From contig JAEZED010000022.1 of the NCBI GenBank assembly GCA_023417885.1, forward strand, positions 1 to 15,849: DNA of 15,849 bases. Reading direction: 5' to 3'. Every line of letters begins with the position of its first letter. Positions within the stretch are counted from its first letter, which is position 1. This document shows positions 1 through 7,500 of this stretch, one piece after another. The position numbers and the translations under genes were made by a program. Under the pieces are notes generated by a model. That model ran no database searches, was not told the origin of the DNA, and worked only from the letters and a program-made list of their open reading frames with translations. This DNA is from Planctomycetota bacterium (GTDB lineage: Bacteria; Planctomycetota; Phycisphaerae; Tepidisphaerales; Tepidisphaeraceae).

Positions 1-20
1 CCCCCCCGGGGGGGGCGCCC
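1..20. repeat. G/C homopolymer palindrome at window edge
   Basis: Seven C residues are followed by eight G residues and then a GCGCCC tail, making a self-complementary tract at the very edge of the window. It could be the base of a hairpin belonging to a gene outside the window. It could also be a sequencing or assembly artefact of a homopolymer. Nothing else can be said without the flanking sequence. Confidence 0.4.
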
Positions 21-44
21 TTCACTGTTCACGAGAAGCCAGTC

Positions 45-242
45 ATGAGCACGAAACGCCAGCGCAGCAACCGCGATCACGACGATCATAAGCGACTGGG
101 CCAGAACACTTCCGGCCAGGGCCCCACCCGCAAACCGGCGCATTCGAAGGCCGCCCGCGAAATCCCCAACCATGGCGGGGATTCAGACAAGCCGATCAAG
201 GATCCGAACCACCGCAAAGGTGTTTCCAAGGGCAATGCCTGA
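45..242 (+). CDS. Small basic hydrophilic protein, unrecognised
   Basis: This ORF of 65 residues starts at ATG 45 and ends at TGA 240-242. The product is almost entirely polar: rich in Lys, Arg, His, Asp, Asn and Gly, with no hydrophobic core, membrane segment or signal peptide. It is probably disordered, resembling in style small stress-associated or nucleic-acid-binding proteins, but I recognise no family. The ribosome-binding site is weak (GAGAAG about 10 bases before the ATG). Most codons end in G or C, consistent with a real gene in this genome. It lies 169 bases upstream of the catalase in the same direction, so co-regulation is possible. It could be spurious; the hydrophilic composition and codon choice are the only support. 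Confidence 0.5.
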   Translation: MSTKRQRSNRDHDDHKRLGQNTSGQGPTRKPAHSKAAREIPNHGGDSDKPIKDPNHRKGVSKGNA

Positions 243-349
243 GCTTCGATGCTGCATCAGCAGCGGGCGGGCACGGGCACGATCGGATGGCGGGTTCGCT
301 TCGCGACAGCGGGGCCGCGACCGCGGGGCATAGGGTTGTGGGTCGACCG

Positions 350-373
350 GCCGGCACGCGTGCTCGTGCCGGC
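350..373. promoter_or_regulatory. Perfect 9-bp hairpin ahead of catalase
   Basis: GCCGGCACG at 350-358 is the exact reverse complement of CGTGCCGGC at 365-373, with a six-base loop between. It lies 38 bases before the catalase ATG. There is no T tract, so a classical intrinsic terminator is unlikely. It could sit in the catalase 5' leader, be a protein-binding operator, or mark the 3' end of the small upstream gene. Role is inferred only from position. Confidence 0.35.
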
Positions 374-411
374 TTCACCCACGGACATCGCCAGCTTCGG
401 AGGCCAAGATC

Positions 412-2067
412 ATGGACAAGGACCGGACGTTGACCAATCGCCAGGGGCACCCGGTACACAACAATCAGCAGCAGCGCACCGTCGGATCGCGCGGGCCTGC
501 GACGCTGGAGAACTACCAGTTTCTCGAGAAGATCAGCCACTTCGACCGGGAGCGCATTCCCGAGCGCGTCGTCCACGCCCGCGGCTTCGTCTGCTACGGC
601 GAGTTCGAGGCCACCGGCAAGATCGGCGACGAGCCGGCAAGCAGGTACACGCGCGCCAGGCTGTTCCAGGAGGCGGGGAAGAAGACCCCGCTGGCCATCC
701 GGTTCTCGACGGTCATCGGCGGGCGCGACAGCAGCGAGGTCGCGCGCGACCCGCGCGGCTTCGCGGTGAAGTTCTACACGGAGGACGGGAACTGGGACCT
801 GGTCGGCAACAACCTGGCCGTCTTCTTCATTCGCGACGCCATCAAGTTCCCCGACGTGATCCACGCGCTCAAGCCCGACCCGGTGACGTTCCGCCAGGAG
901 CCGAACCGGATCTTCGACTTCATGAGCCAGACGCCCGAGAGCATGCACATGCTCACCCATCTCTTCAGCCCGCGCGGCATCCCGCTTTCCTACCGGCACA
1001 TGGAGGGATTCGGCGTCAACACCTACAAGATGGTCAATGAGGCGGGTGATACCGTTCTCGTCAAGTACCACTTCCACCCCCGCTGCGGCGTCGCCAGCCT
1101 CACTGCCGACGAGGCGGCGAAGGTGCAGGCGCAGGACCTGGGCTCGGCCTCCAACGACCTCTTCACCGCGATCGAGCGGGGCGAGTTCCCGCAGTGGGAC
1201 GTCTTCGTGCAGATCATGGAGGACCACGACCACCCCGAGCTCGACTGGGATCCGCTCGACGACACCAAGACCTGGCCGGAGCATGACTTCCCGCTCCGCC
1301 GGATCGGCGTCATGACGCTCAACCGCAATGTGGAGGACCACCACAACGAGAACGAGCAGATCGCCATGGGAACCGGCGTCCTCGTCGACGGGCTGGACTT
1401 CTCGGACGACAAGATGCTCGTCGGCCGAACCTTCAGCTACAGCGACACGCAGCGTCACCGCGTCGGGCCCAACTACCTTCAGCTCCCCGTCAACCAGGCG
1501 AAGAACGCCGCCGTGCGGACGAACCAGCGCGGCGGGCAGATGTCGTACGGCGTGGACCTCGCCCCGGGGCAGAACCCGCACATCAACTTTGAGCCCTCGC
1601 TGCACAACGGCCTGCGGGAGGCGGGCCCGGAGCTGCCGTACAACGCGCCGGAGATCCGCGGCAAGCTCGTGCGGGCGCCGCTGGAGCGCACCAACGACTA
1701 CGTTCAGCCGCGCGGGCGCTTCGTCACCATGCAGGACTGGGAACGCGACGACCTCGTGCACAACATGGTCTCGCTGCTGGGCCAGTGCGAGCGCGACGTG
1801 CAGGAGCGAATGCTCTGGCACTTCTTCATGGTTCACGACCAGTACGGCGGGCGCGTGGCCGAGGGCCTCGGGATGAGCGTGAACGACGTGAAGCACCTCA
1901 AGCCGCTTGCAACCCAGCGCCTCACCGACGCCGAGCTCCAGCGCCTCGAGAAGCTCGGCAGCAACGGCGACAGCATGGACACCAAGCCCTGGGGCACGCT
2001 CACCAGCTCCGTCGAGAACCGGCAGGGCAAGGCAGAAGAAGTGCTGCCGATGATGATGAAGAAGTGA
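412..2067 (+). CDS. kat: Monofunctional haem catalase
   Basis: The product breaks down hydrogen peroxide to water and oxygen and has no signal peptide, so it should be cytosolic. It has 551 residues. The active-site signature RIPERVVHARG places the distal catalytic His at 55. The GNN motif places the partner Asn at 133. The proximal haem-ligand signature RTFSYSDTQRHR places the axial Tyr at 343. The catalase core ends near residue 400, followed by a helical catalase-related region (about 435-500). The roughly 50-residue polar tail ending PMMMKK makes the protein longer than typical small-subunit catalases (about 480-505). WDPLDDTKTWP and GPNYLQLPVN resemble clade 1 catalases (family knowledge, moderate certainty). 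The start is supported by a GGAGG 8 bases upstream. It converges on the GH43 gene, with a shared hairpin between them. Confidence 0.96.
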   Translation: MDKDRTLTNRQGHPVHNNQQQRTVGSRGPATLENYQFLEKISHFDRERIPERVVHARGFVCYGEFEATGKIGDEPASRYTRARLFQEAGKKTPLAIRFSTVIGGRDSSEVARDPRGFAVKFYTEDGNWDLVGNNLAVFFIRDAIKFPDVIHALKPDPVTFRQEPNRIFDFMSQTPESMHMLTHLFSPRGIPLSYRHMEGFGVNTYKMVNEAGDTVLVKYHFHPRCGVASLTADEAAKVQAQDLGSASNDLFTAIERGEFPQWDVFVQIMEDHDHPELDWDPLDDTKTWPEHDFPLRRIGVMTLNRNVEDHHNENEQIAMGTGVLVDGLDFSDDKMLVGRTFSYSDTQRHRVGPNYLQLPVNQAKNAAVRTNQRGGQMSYGVDLAPGQNPHINFEPSLHNGLREAGPELPYNAPEIRGKLVRAPLERTNDYVQPRGRFVTMQDWERDDLVHNMVSLLGQCERDVQERMLWHFFMVHDQYGGRVAEGLGMSVNDVKHLKPLATQRLTDAELQRLEKLGSNGDSMDTKPWGTLTSSVENRQGKAEEVLPMMMKK

Positions 2068-2087
2068 TGACGCCGCGCGGATGACCG

Positions 2088-2117
2088 CTGCGCCTCCTCT
2101 CCCCGGGGGAGGCGCAG
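2088..2117. terminator. Hairpin between convergent genes (probable bidirectional terminator)
   Basis: CTGCGCCTCC at 2088-2097 pairs perfectly with GGAGGCGCAG at 2108-2117, giving a 10-bp GC-rich stem with a 10-base loop. It lies 20 bases after the catalase stop and 27 bases after the GH43 stop on the other strand. No T run follows on either side, so Rho-independent termination would be weak. Position between convergent genes and stem strength are the support. Confidence 0.6.
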
Positions 2118-2144
2118 CATCGCGCGTTCGGATGATGGCGGGCG

Positions 2145-3461
2145 TCACCCGCCGCGGCGGGGGGTCGCGAGGTCGATCTCCGCGGCGAGCCGCCGCGCGC
2201 GGGCGCGAAGCGCGGCGTCCGCGGAGGCTTCTCCCACATTCATCCGGTCGCTGATCGTCGCCTCCGCCTCACGCAGCAGGGCAACCTTCTCCTGGAGCAG
2301 CGCGACCCGCCGCTCCGCGCTTGTCTCGGCGCCCAGTTGCGCGTCGAGCAACTCGAGTCGGGCCTCCAGCACGTCCATCCCGCTGGCCCGCCCCGCGCGA
2401 TAGAGCCCCTCGGCCTGCTCGGCGAGCTGGCGATAGATCGCGACGCGCTCCTCCTGCAGCGCCGCCAGGCGATCCTCCGGCTCGGCGCCTCCGCCACGGC
2501 CCTCCAGCGGCCTGGCCTCCACGCCCTCCACGGTCATCGTCACCGGCCGGATCGTCCCGTCGTCGTTGAACGCCATCCGGTCGATGCAGGTGACGCGCGC
2601 GTTGGGATCGGTCTGCCCGGCGGGACGGCGGTGATAGACGATGTACCACTCATCGGTGCCGGGAACATTCAGCACGGAGTGATGCCCGGCGCCGGTGGCA
2701 ATCTCCGGGTTTTTCTCGATGACGGTGCCGATGCGCTCCCACGGGCCCATGGGCGAGTCGCCGGTGGCATAGGCGACCTGGTAGCTCGCGTTCGTCCAGC
2801 CGCCCTCGCTCCACATGAAGTACCACTTCCCCGCGCGGCGGAACATGATCGGCCCCTCGACATACCCCTCCGGCGTGATCTCGCGGAAAGTCTGGCCATC
2901 CTCGAACGGTTTCAGGCCGGTGAAGTCGTCCTTCAGCTGCGCGATGTTGCAGTGCCCCCATCCGCCGTACAGGATGAACCACTGCCCCTGGTCATCCTGG
3001 AAGACGTACTGGTCGATCGGCTGCGCGCCGTTCACGACTTCGTTGATCAGCGGCTTGCCGAGCAGGTCCTTGAACGGCCCCTGAGGCGAGTCGCTGACGG
3101 CGACGCCGATCCCGCCGACCTCCGGCGGACGCACATCGTTGGCGGCGAAGAAGAGGTAGTACTTGCCGTCCTTCTCCACCGCGCACGGCGCCCACATAGC
3201 GCGCTTCGCCCACGTCACCTCGTCGGTGTCGATGATGCGCTCGTGCTTCGTCCAGTTGACAAGATCAGGCGAGCTGAAGGCGTCGAGGAAGACCTGCTCG
3301 TCGTAAGGAGCGGAATAGGTCGGGTAGATCCAGTAGCGCCCCTCGAAGAGCGCGACTTCCGGATCGGCGTAGTGGCCGGGGAAGACCGGGTTTCCCGCCC
3401 GCTCCGGCTGCACGACACCACCGGCGGCGAGAAGAAATGCGACGAGGGGGATGCAAAGCAT
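2145..3461 (-). CDS. Secreted GH43-type glycosidase with TolC-like helical C-terminus
   Basis: This 438-residue protein has a short hydrophobic N-terminus (residues 1-16) that looks like a minimal signal peptide, although it lacks the usual positive charges. Residues about 22-320 match glycoside hydrolase family 43, five-bladed beta-propeller enzymes typically acting on arabinans, xylans or related glycans. The expected acidic triad is visible: D33 in YADPEV (base), D150 in IDQYVF and E202 in YVEGPIMF (acid). GHHSV at 259-263 is the usual late His motif. Substrate cannot be told. Residues about 328-438 are not GH43: they form charged amphipathic helices with two motif repeats, YRAGRASGMDVLEARLELL (354-372) and a weaker MNVGEASADAALRARA (407-422), resembling TolC-type outer membrane efflux helices. 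No clear ribosome-binding site precedes the ATG, so the start is the least certain part. It diverges from the PEP-CTERM gene. Confidence 0.88.
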   Translation of the reverse strand: MLCIPLVAFLLAAGGVVQPERAGNPVFPGHYADPEVALFEGRYWIYPTYSAPYDEQVFLDAFSSPDLVNWTKHERIIDTDEVTWAKRAMWAPCAVEKDGKYYLFFAANDVRPPEVGGIGVAVSDSPQGPFKDLLGKPLINEVVNGAQPIDQYVFQDDQGQWFILYGGWGHCNIAQLKDDFTGLKPFEDGQTFREITPEGYVEGPIMFRRAGKWYFMWSEGGWTNASYQVAYATGDSPMGPWERIGTVIEKNPEIATGAGHHSVLNVPGTDEWYIVYHRRPAGQTDPNARVTCIDRMAFNDDGTIRPVTMTVEGVEARPLEGRGGGAEPEDRLAALQEERVAIYRQLAEQAEGLYRAGRASGMDVLEARLELLDAQLGAETSAERRVALLQEKVALLREAEATISDRMNVGEASADAALRARARRLAAEIDLATPRRGG

Positions 3462-3619
3462 GATGGGCAGAGGGTATCACAGCAGCGGCGAGAAGAATCA
3501 GGCTGCTCTCACCTGCAAGAGCCGGCGGAGCGGCCGGCGAGGCCCATGTTTTGTGCGGCATTGCGGGCGAAACACTGCGGTAGTTTCGAAAATCTCCCTG
3601 TCGCCAGTTCAGAATCCGT

Positions 3620-3625
3620 TACTAT
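3620..3625 (+). promoter_or_regulatory. Candidate -10 box for PEP-CTERM gene
   Basis: TACTAT at 3620-3625 matches the TATAAT consensus at five of six positions, in a locally AT-richer stretch of the 214-base divergent intergenic region. No convincing -35 hexamer is visible 16-18 bases upstream. It would give a leader of about 45 bases before the ATG at 3676. Support is consensus match and position only. Confidence 0.3.
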
Positions 3626-3675
3626 CTCCCGCGCAAGCCGTTCGATCTCAACCTCTTACACACGGGAGAGAAAGC

Positions 3676-4503
3676 ATGAGTCAGCGCCTCGCCGCCATCG
3701 CAGGAAGCGTTGCAGGTACTATCGTCCTCGCCCTCGCCGGCACCGCCGCCGCCCAGTTGCCGCCGGGGTTGTACGGCGTGAGCAGCTCCGATGATGAGGA
3801 GGCCGCCCTCTTTCGCATCGACCCCGCCACAGGCGCCGCCACCTTCCTCGTCGACCTCTCGGTCAACACCAGCCTCGTCGGCGCCACGTTCCTCGACGAC
3901 GAGCTTTACATCTCCGACGCGCTGGCGTTCAACCCGAACAACTGGTACGGCACCGTCGACCCCGCCACGGGTGTCTACACCGGTATTCACGGCCAGCTCC
4001 AGGATCTGAACTGGCACGGCCTGGCCTCCAGCGAATCGCTCGGCGTCACCTGGAGTATCTCTCAGCAGAACAACCGCACGCTCGTCGAGACCGACCTGGC
4101 GGGGAACATCACGTCGATCGGCCCCGCCGGCATCGACGGCCGGGGGATGGCCTACGACGACGCCAACGGCATCCTCTATGCCGTCAACTTCGAGGATGGC
4201 AGCCTGTATACGGTCGACACCACCACCGCCCAGTCGACTCTGGTGGGCCCGCTGGGCATCCCCAGCGATGCGATCGGCCTGGCCTATGACGAGGTGAACC
4301 AGACCCTCTACTTGACCGAGGGGGACGTGACCGACTCGCTGTACACGGTCGATGTCAACACCGGCGCCGCCACGCTCGTCGGCCCGCTGGGGCACCACTT
4401 CGTCGACGGCCTGGCCTGGCTCGCCCCGATCCCCGAGCCGACATCGGCGGGTCTGCTGGCGATCGGCAGTCTCGCATTGCTGCGCCGGCGGCGGGGCCGA
4501 TGA
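3676..4503 (+). CDS. PEP-CTERM sorting-domain protein with beta-propeller-like repeats
   Basis: This is a 275-residue exported protein starting at ATG 3676, supported by GGGAGAG at 3664-3670. An upstream in-frame extension is rejected because the signal peptide begins here: residues 1-26, cleavage likely after GTAAA. The body carries repeated strands of the form LY-x-VD-x-x-TG-x-x-T-x-VGPLG, for example ALFRIDPATGAATFLV (44-59), SLYTVDTTTAQSTLVGPLG (176-194) and SLYTVDVNTGAATLVGPLG (221-239). These look like blades of a small beta-propeller. The C-terminus has PEP at 253-255, a hydrophobic helix (258-269) and the basic tail RRRRGR, a textbook PEP-CTERM tripartite signal read by an exosortase. 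It is therefore probably processed and exported to the surface or matrix. No enzymatic residues are recognisable; a ligand-binding or structural role is an inference. Confidence 0.9.
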   Translation: MSQRLAAIAGSVAGTIVLALAGTAAAQLPPGLYGVSSSDDEEAALFRIDPATGAATFLVDLSVNTSLVGATFLDDELYISDALAFNPNNWYGTVDPATGVYTGIHGQLQDLNWHGLASSESLGVTWSISQQNNRTLVETDLAGNITSIGPAGIDGRGMAYDDANGILYAVNFEDGSLYTVDTTTAQSTLVGPLGIPSDAIGLAYDEVNQTLYLTEGDVTDSLYTVDVNTGAATLVGPLGHHFVDGLAWLAPIPEPTSAGLLAIGSLALLRRRRGR

Positions 4504-4536
4504 ACCCGCGTGTTCCACGCATCATGCCGCTAAAGC

Positions 4537-4573
4537 GAACGCCGTCGCCCATTGCTGGACGGCGGCGTTCTTT
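4537..4573. terminator. Bidirectional intrinsic terminator
   Basis: GAACGCCGTC at 4537-4546 pairs with GACGG and CGTTC of the right arm ending at 4570, with a three-base bulge. A TTT run follows on the plus strand and a GCTTT follows on the minus strand. It lies 33 bases after the PEP-CTERM stop and 17 bases after the nrdJ stop on the other strand, so it can serve both convergent genes. Confidence 0.65.
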
Positions 4574-4590
4574 GCTGACGCGAGGCGCGG

Positions 4591-7500
4591 TTAGCTGCAC
4601 CCCATCGAGTTCCCGCAGTTCAGGCACTTGTAGCACGTGCCGCTGCGGACGGTGATGCTGCCGCAGACGTCGCACGCCGGGGCGTCCGACTGGGCACTGG
4701 CGCCCTGGAGGCTCAGCGGGTCCAGCGCCGCCACGCGGTTCAGCGAGGCGGGGATGCGGGCCGTCTCCGGGTCGGCGGCCTCGGCGAGGGCCGGGCCGGA
4801 ACGGGCGAACACCTGCTCCTGCGCCTCGTCCACGGGGGAGCGCACAAGCCGCGTGTCGGGCGCGACATGCGCGCCGTGACCATTGCCGTTGCCGTTGCCG
4901 TTACCGTTTGCGGCGCCGGCGTCAGGTGACGTCGAATCCGCTTTTGGGGAGGGCGCCTCCGCGCGGGGAGCCTCGGCGCGACGCGGGGCGTTGGCGGCCC
5001 GGTAGCCGGGAATGAACTCCATGCCCAGCCAGCGGAAGATGTAGTCCACGAGGCTCTTGGCCATGGGGATGTCGCGGTTGCGCGTCATGCCGCTCGGCTC
5101 GAAGCGCACGTGCTCGAACTTGCGCACCAGGTCCTCGATCTTCACGCCGAACTGCAGCGCCAGGCTCGTGAGCGTGGCGACGGTATCCATCAGCCCGCCG
5201 ACCGTGCTCCCTTCCTTGTTCATCGTGATGAACATCTCGCCCGGGCTGCCGTCGTCGTAAAGGCCGACCGTGATGTAACCCTCGTGCCCCGCAACGTCGA
5301 ACTTGTGCGTGATCGCACGGCGCGTGTCGGAGAGCTTGCGCCGCAGCGGCCGGTGCACGATCCGTTCGACGATCTTCTCGATCACCCTCTCGTTGCCCGG
5401 CTCGAAGTTGTCGCCGAACGCGCGGGCGACGTCGGCGGCGACCTCGTCGCGCGCCGCCTCGACCGCCTCGGCATCCTCCTCGTCGGTCGCGGCATCGGCG
5501 TCCGCGTCGCTCTTGATGTTCAGCGGCTGGCTGAGCTTGCTGCCGTCGCGGTAGAGGGCGTTGGCCTTCAGGCCCAGCTCCCACGACAGGCGGTAGGCTT
5601 CCTTGATCTCCTCGACGCTCGCCTCGTGGGGCAGGTTGATCGTTTTGGAGATCGCGCCGCTGATGAACGGCTGGGCGGCGGCCATCATGCGGATGTGGCC
5701 GGTCGGGGCGATGAAGCGCGTGCCGAGCTTGCCGCACTTGTTCGCGCAGTCGAAGACGGGCAGGTGCTCCGGCTTGAGGTGCGGAGCGCCTTCGACGGTG
5801 CCGCGCCCGCAGATGTGCAGGTTGGCGGCCTCGACCTGCTTGCGCGTGAAGCCCAGGTGGCGCAGGACGCTGAAGGAGGGGTCCGCCTTCATCTCCGGCG
5901 TCACGCCGAGGCGCTCCAGCGTCTCGGGCGCAAGCGACCAGACGCTGAAGGCAAAGGGCAGCTCGAAGGCCGCCGGCAGCCCCAGCTCGATCTTCTCCAG
6001 ATCCTCGACCGTGAATCCCTTGCTCTCCAGGCTCTGCCAGTTGATGGCGTCGCTGTCGAGCTTGAGCGTGCCCAGCACGTATCGCAGGATCTCCTCGATC
6101 TGCTCCGGCTCGTAGCCGAGGTTCTTCAGCGCCGGGCGGAGCGACTGGTTGGCGATCTTGAAATACCCGCCGCCGGCGAGCTTCTTGAACTTCACCAGCG
6201 CGAAGTCGGGCTCCACGCCGGTCGTGTCGCAGTCCATCAGCAGGCCGATCGTGCCGGTCGGCGCGATCACTGTCGACTGCGCGTTGCGGTAGCCGTGCTT
6301 CTCGCCCAGCGCCAGCGCCCGATCCCAGCATTGCCGCGCCGCGTCGAGCATCCGCTGCGACAGCAGCGAGGCGCGATCGTCGAACAGCACCGGATCGATC
6401 GCGACGGGCCGGATGTCCAACCCCTCGTAGTCTCCGCCCCGGTAGGCGGCGCGGCGGTGGTTGCGCATCACCCGCAGCATGTGCTCCCGGTTCTCGTCGA
6501 AGCCGGGGAAGGCGCCCAGTTCGCCAGCCATCTCGGCGCTGGTGGCGTAGCTTTCGCCCGTGAGGATGCTGGTGAGCGCGCCGCAGACGGCGCGGCCTTC
6601 CTCGCTGTCGTAGGGGATGCCCGCCTGCATGAGCATGGCGCCGAGGTTGGCGTAGCCAAGGCCCAGCGTGCGGAACTTGTAGCTGAGCCGTGCGATTTCC
6701 TCCGAGGGAAAACTGGCCATCAGCACGCTGATCTCCAGCACGATCGTCCACAGCCGGATACCGTGCCGGTAGGCGTCGATGTCGAAGCTCTGCGTCTCGG
6801 CATCGAAGAACTTCAGGACATTGAGAGACGCCAGGTTGCAGGCGGTGTCGTCCAGGAACATGTACTCCGAGCAGTTGTGGACGGTGATGCCGTTGGCGAT
6901 GAAGCTGGCGGTCACCGGCTCGGTCAGGTCGAACACCTGCTGCATCCCCAGGTGCTCCAGGCCGTTGATGCGATCCCAGTTCTCGTGCCGGCCCGGCTCC
7001 TCATCGGCCGGCGCGGCGCCGATCACTTCCGCCAGGCGCGACAGCTTCTCGCCCGGCAGCATGGCGATGTGCTTGCCGAACAGGCGCAGGCACCGCGGAT
7101 CCACCCGCAGCACCGCATCACCCTCGGCGCCGGTCACGATGCTCCGGATGCCGAAGCCCAGCAGCAGAAGCTGCACGTCCTCCAGCAGCCCGAGCCGCGG
7201 GCTGCGCAGGCCCACCGTCTCGTGCGTCACGATCCCGTCCGCGGTGAACAGCGCACGCAGGATGTGCTTCTGCGCCGCAAGCCCCGCCGTGAAGGCGTCG
7301 TTGGAGAGACGCCGGCCGGCGCCGAGCACCGTGCGGATGAAGGCCGAGAGCCGGCCGAGCATGCGCCGGTCCGCGACCCGCGTGGGGGCCGCGATCTCCG
7401 CCGCCCGGCCTTCGCCGCCCGCGGTGACGAGCTGGCGCTCCCCGCCCCCGCCGTTGCGCTGGCGGGCGAGCTCGCCCCACTGCTCGCTGATGTACCGCGC

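Noticed and set aside
196..2148. 650-codon open frame opposite the catalase
   Set aside because: It is the antisense shadow of a clear catalase gene, with compositional bias and no recognisable domain.
2337..3794. 485-codon open frame opposite the GH43 gene
   Set aside because: It is antisense to a protein with a complete GH43 catalytic triad and runs into the PEP-CTERM gene in a different frame.
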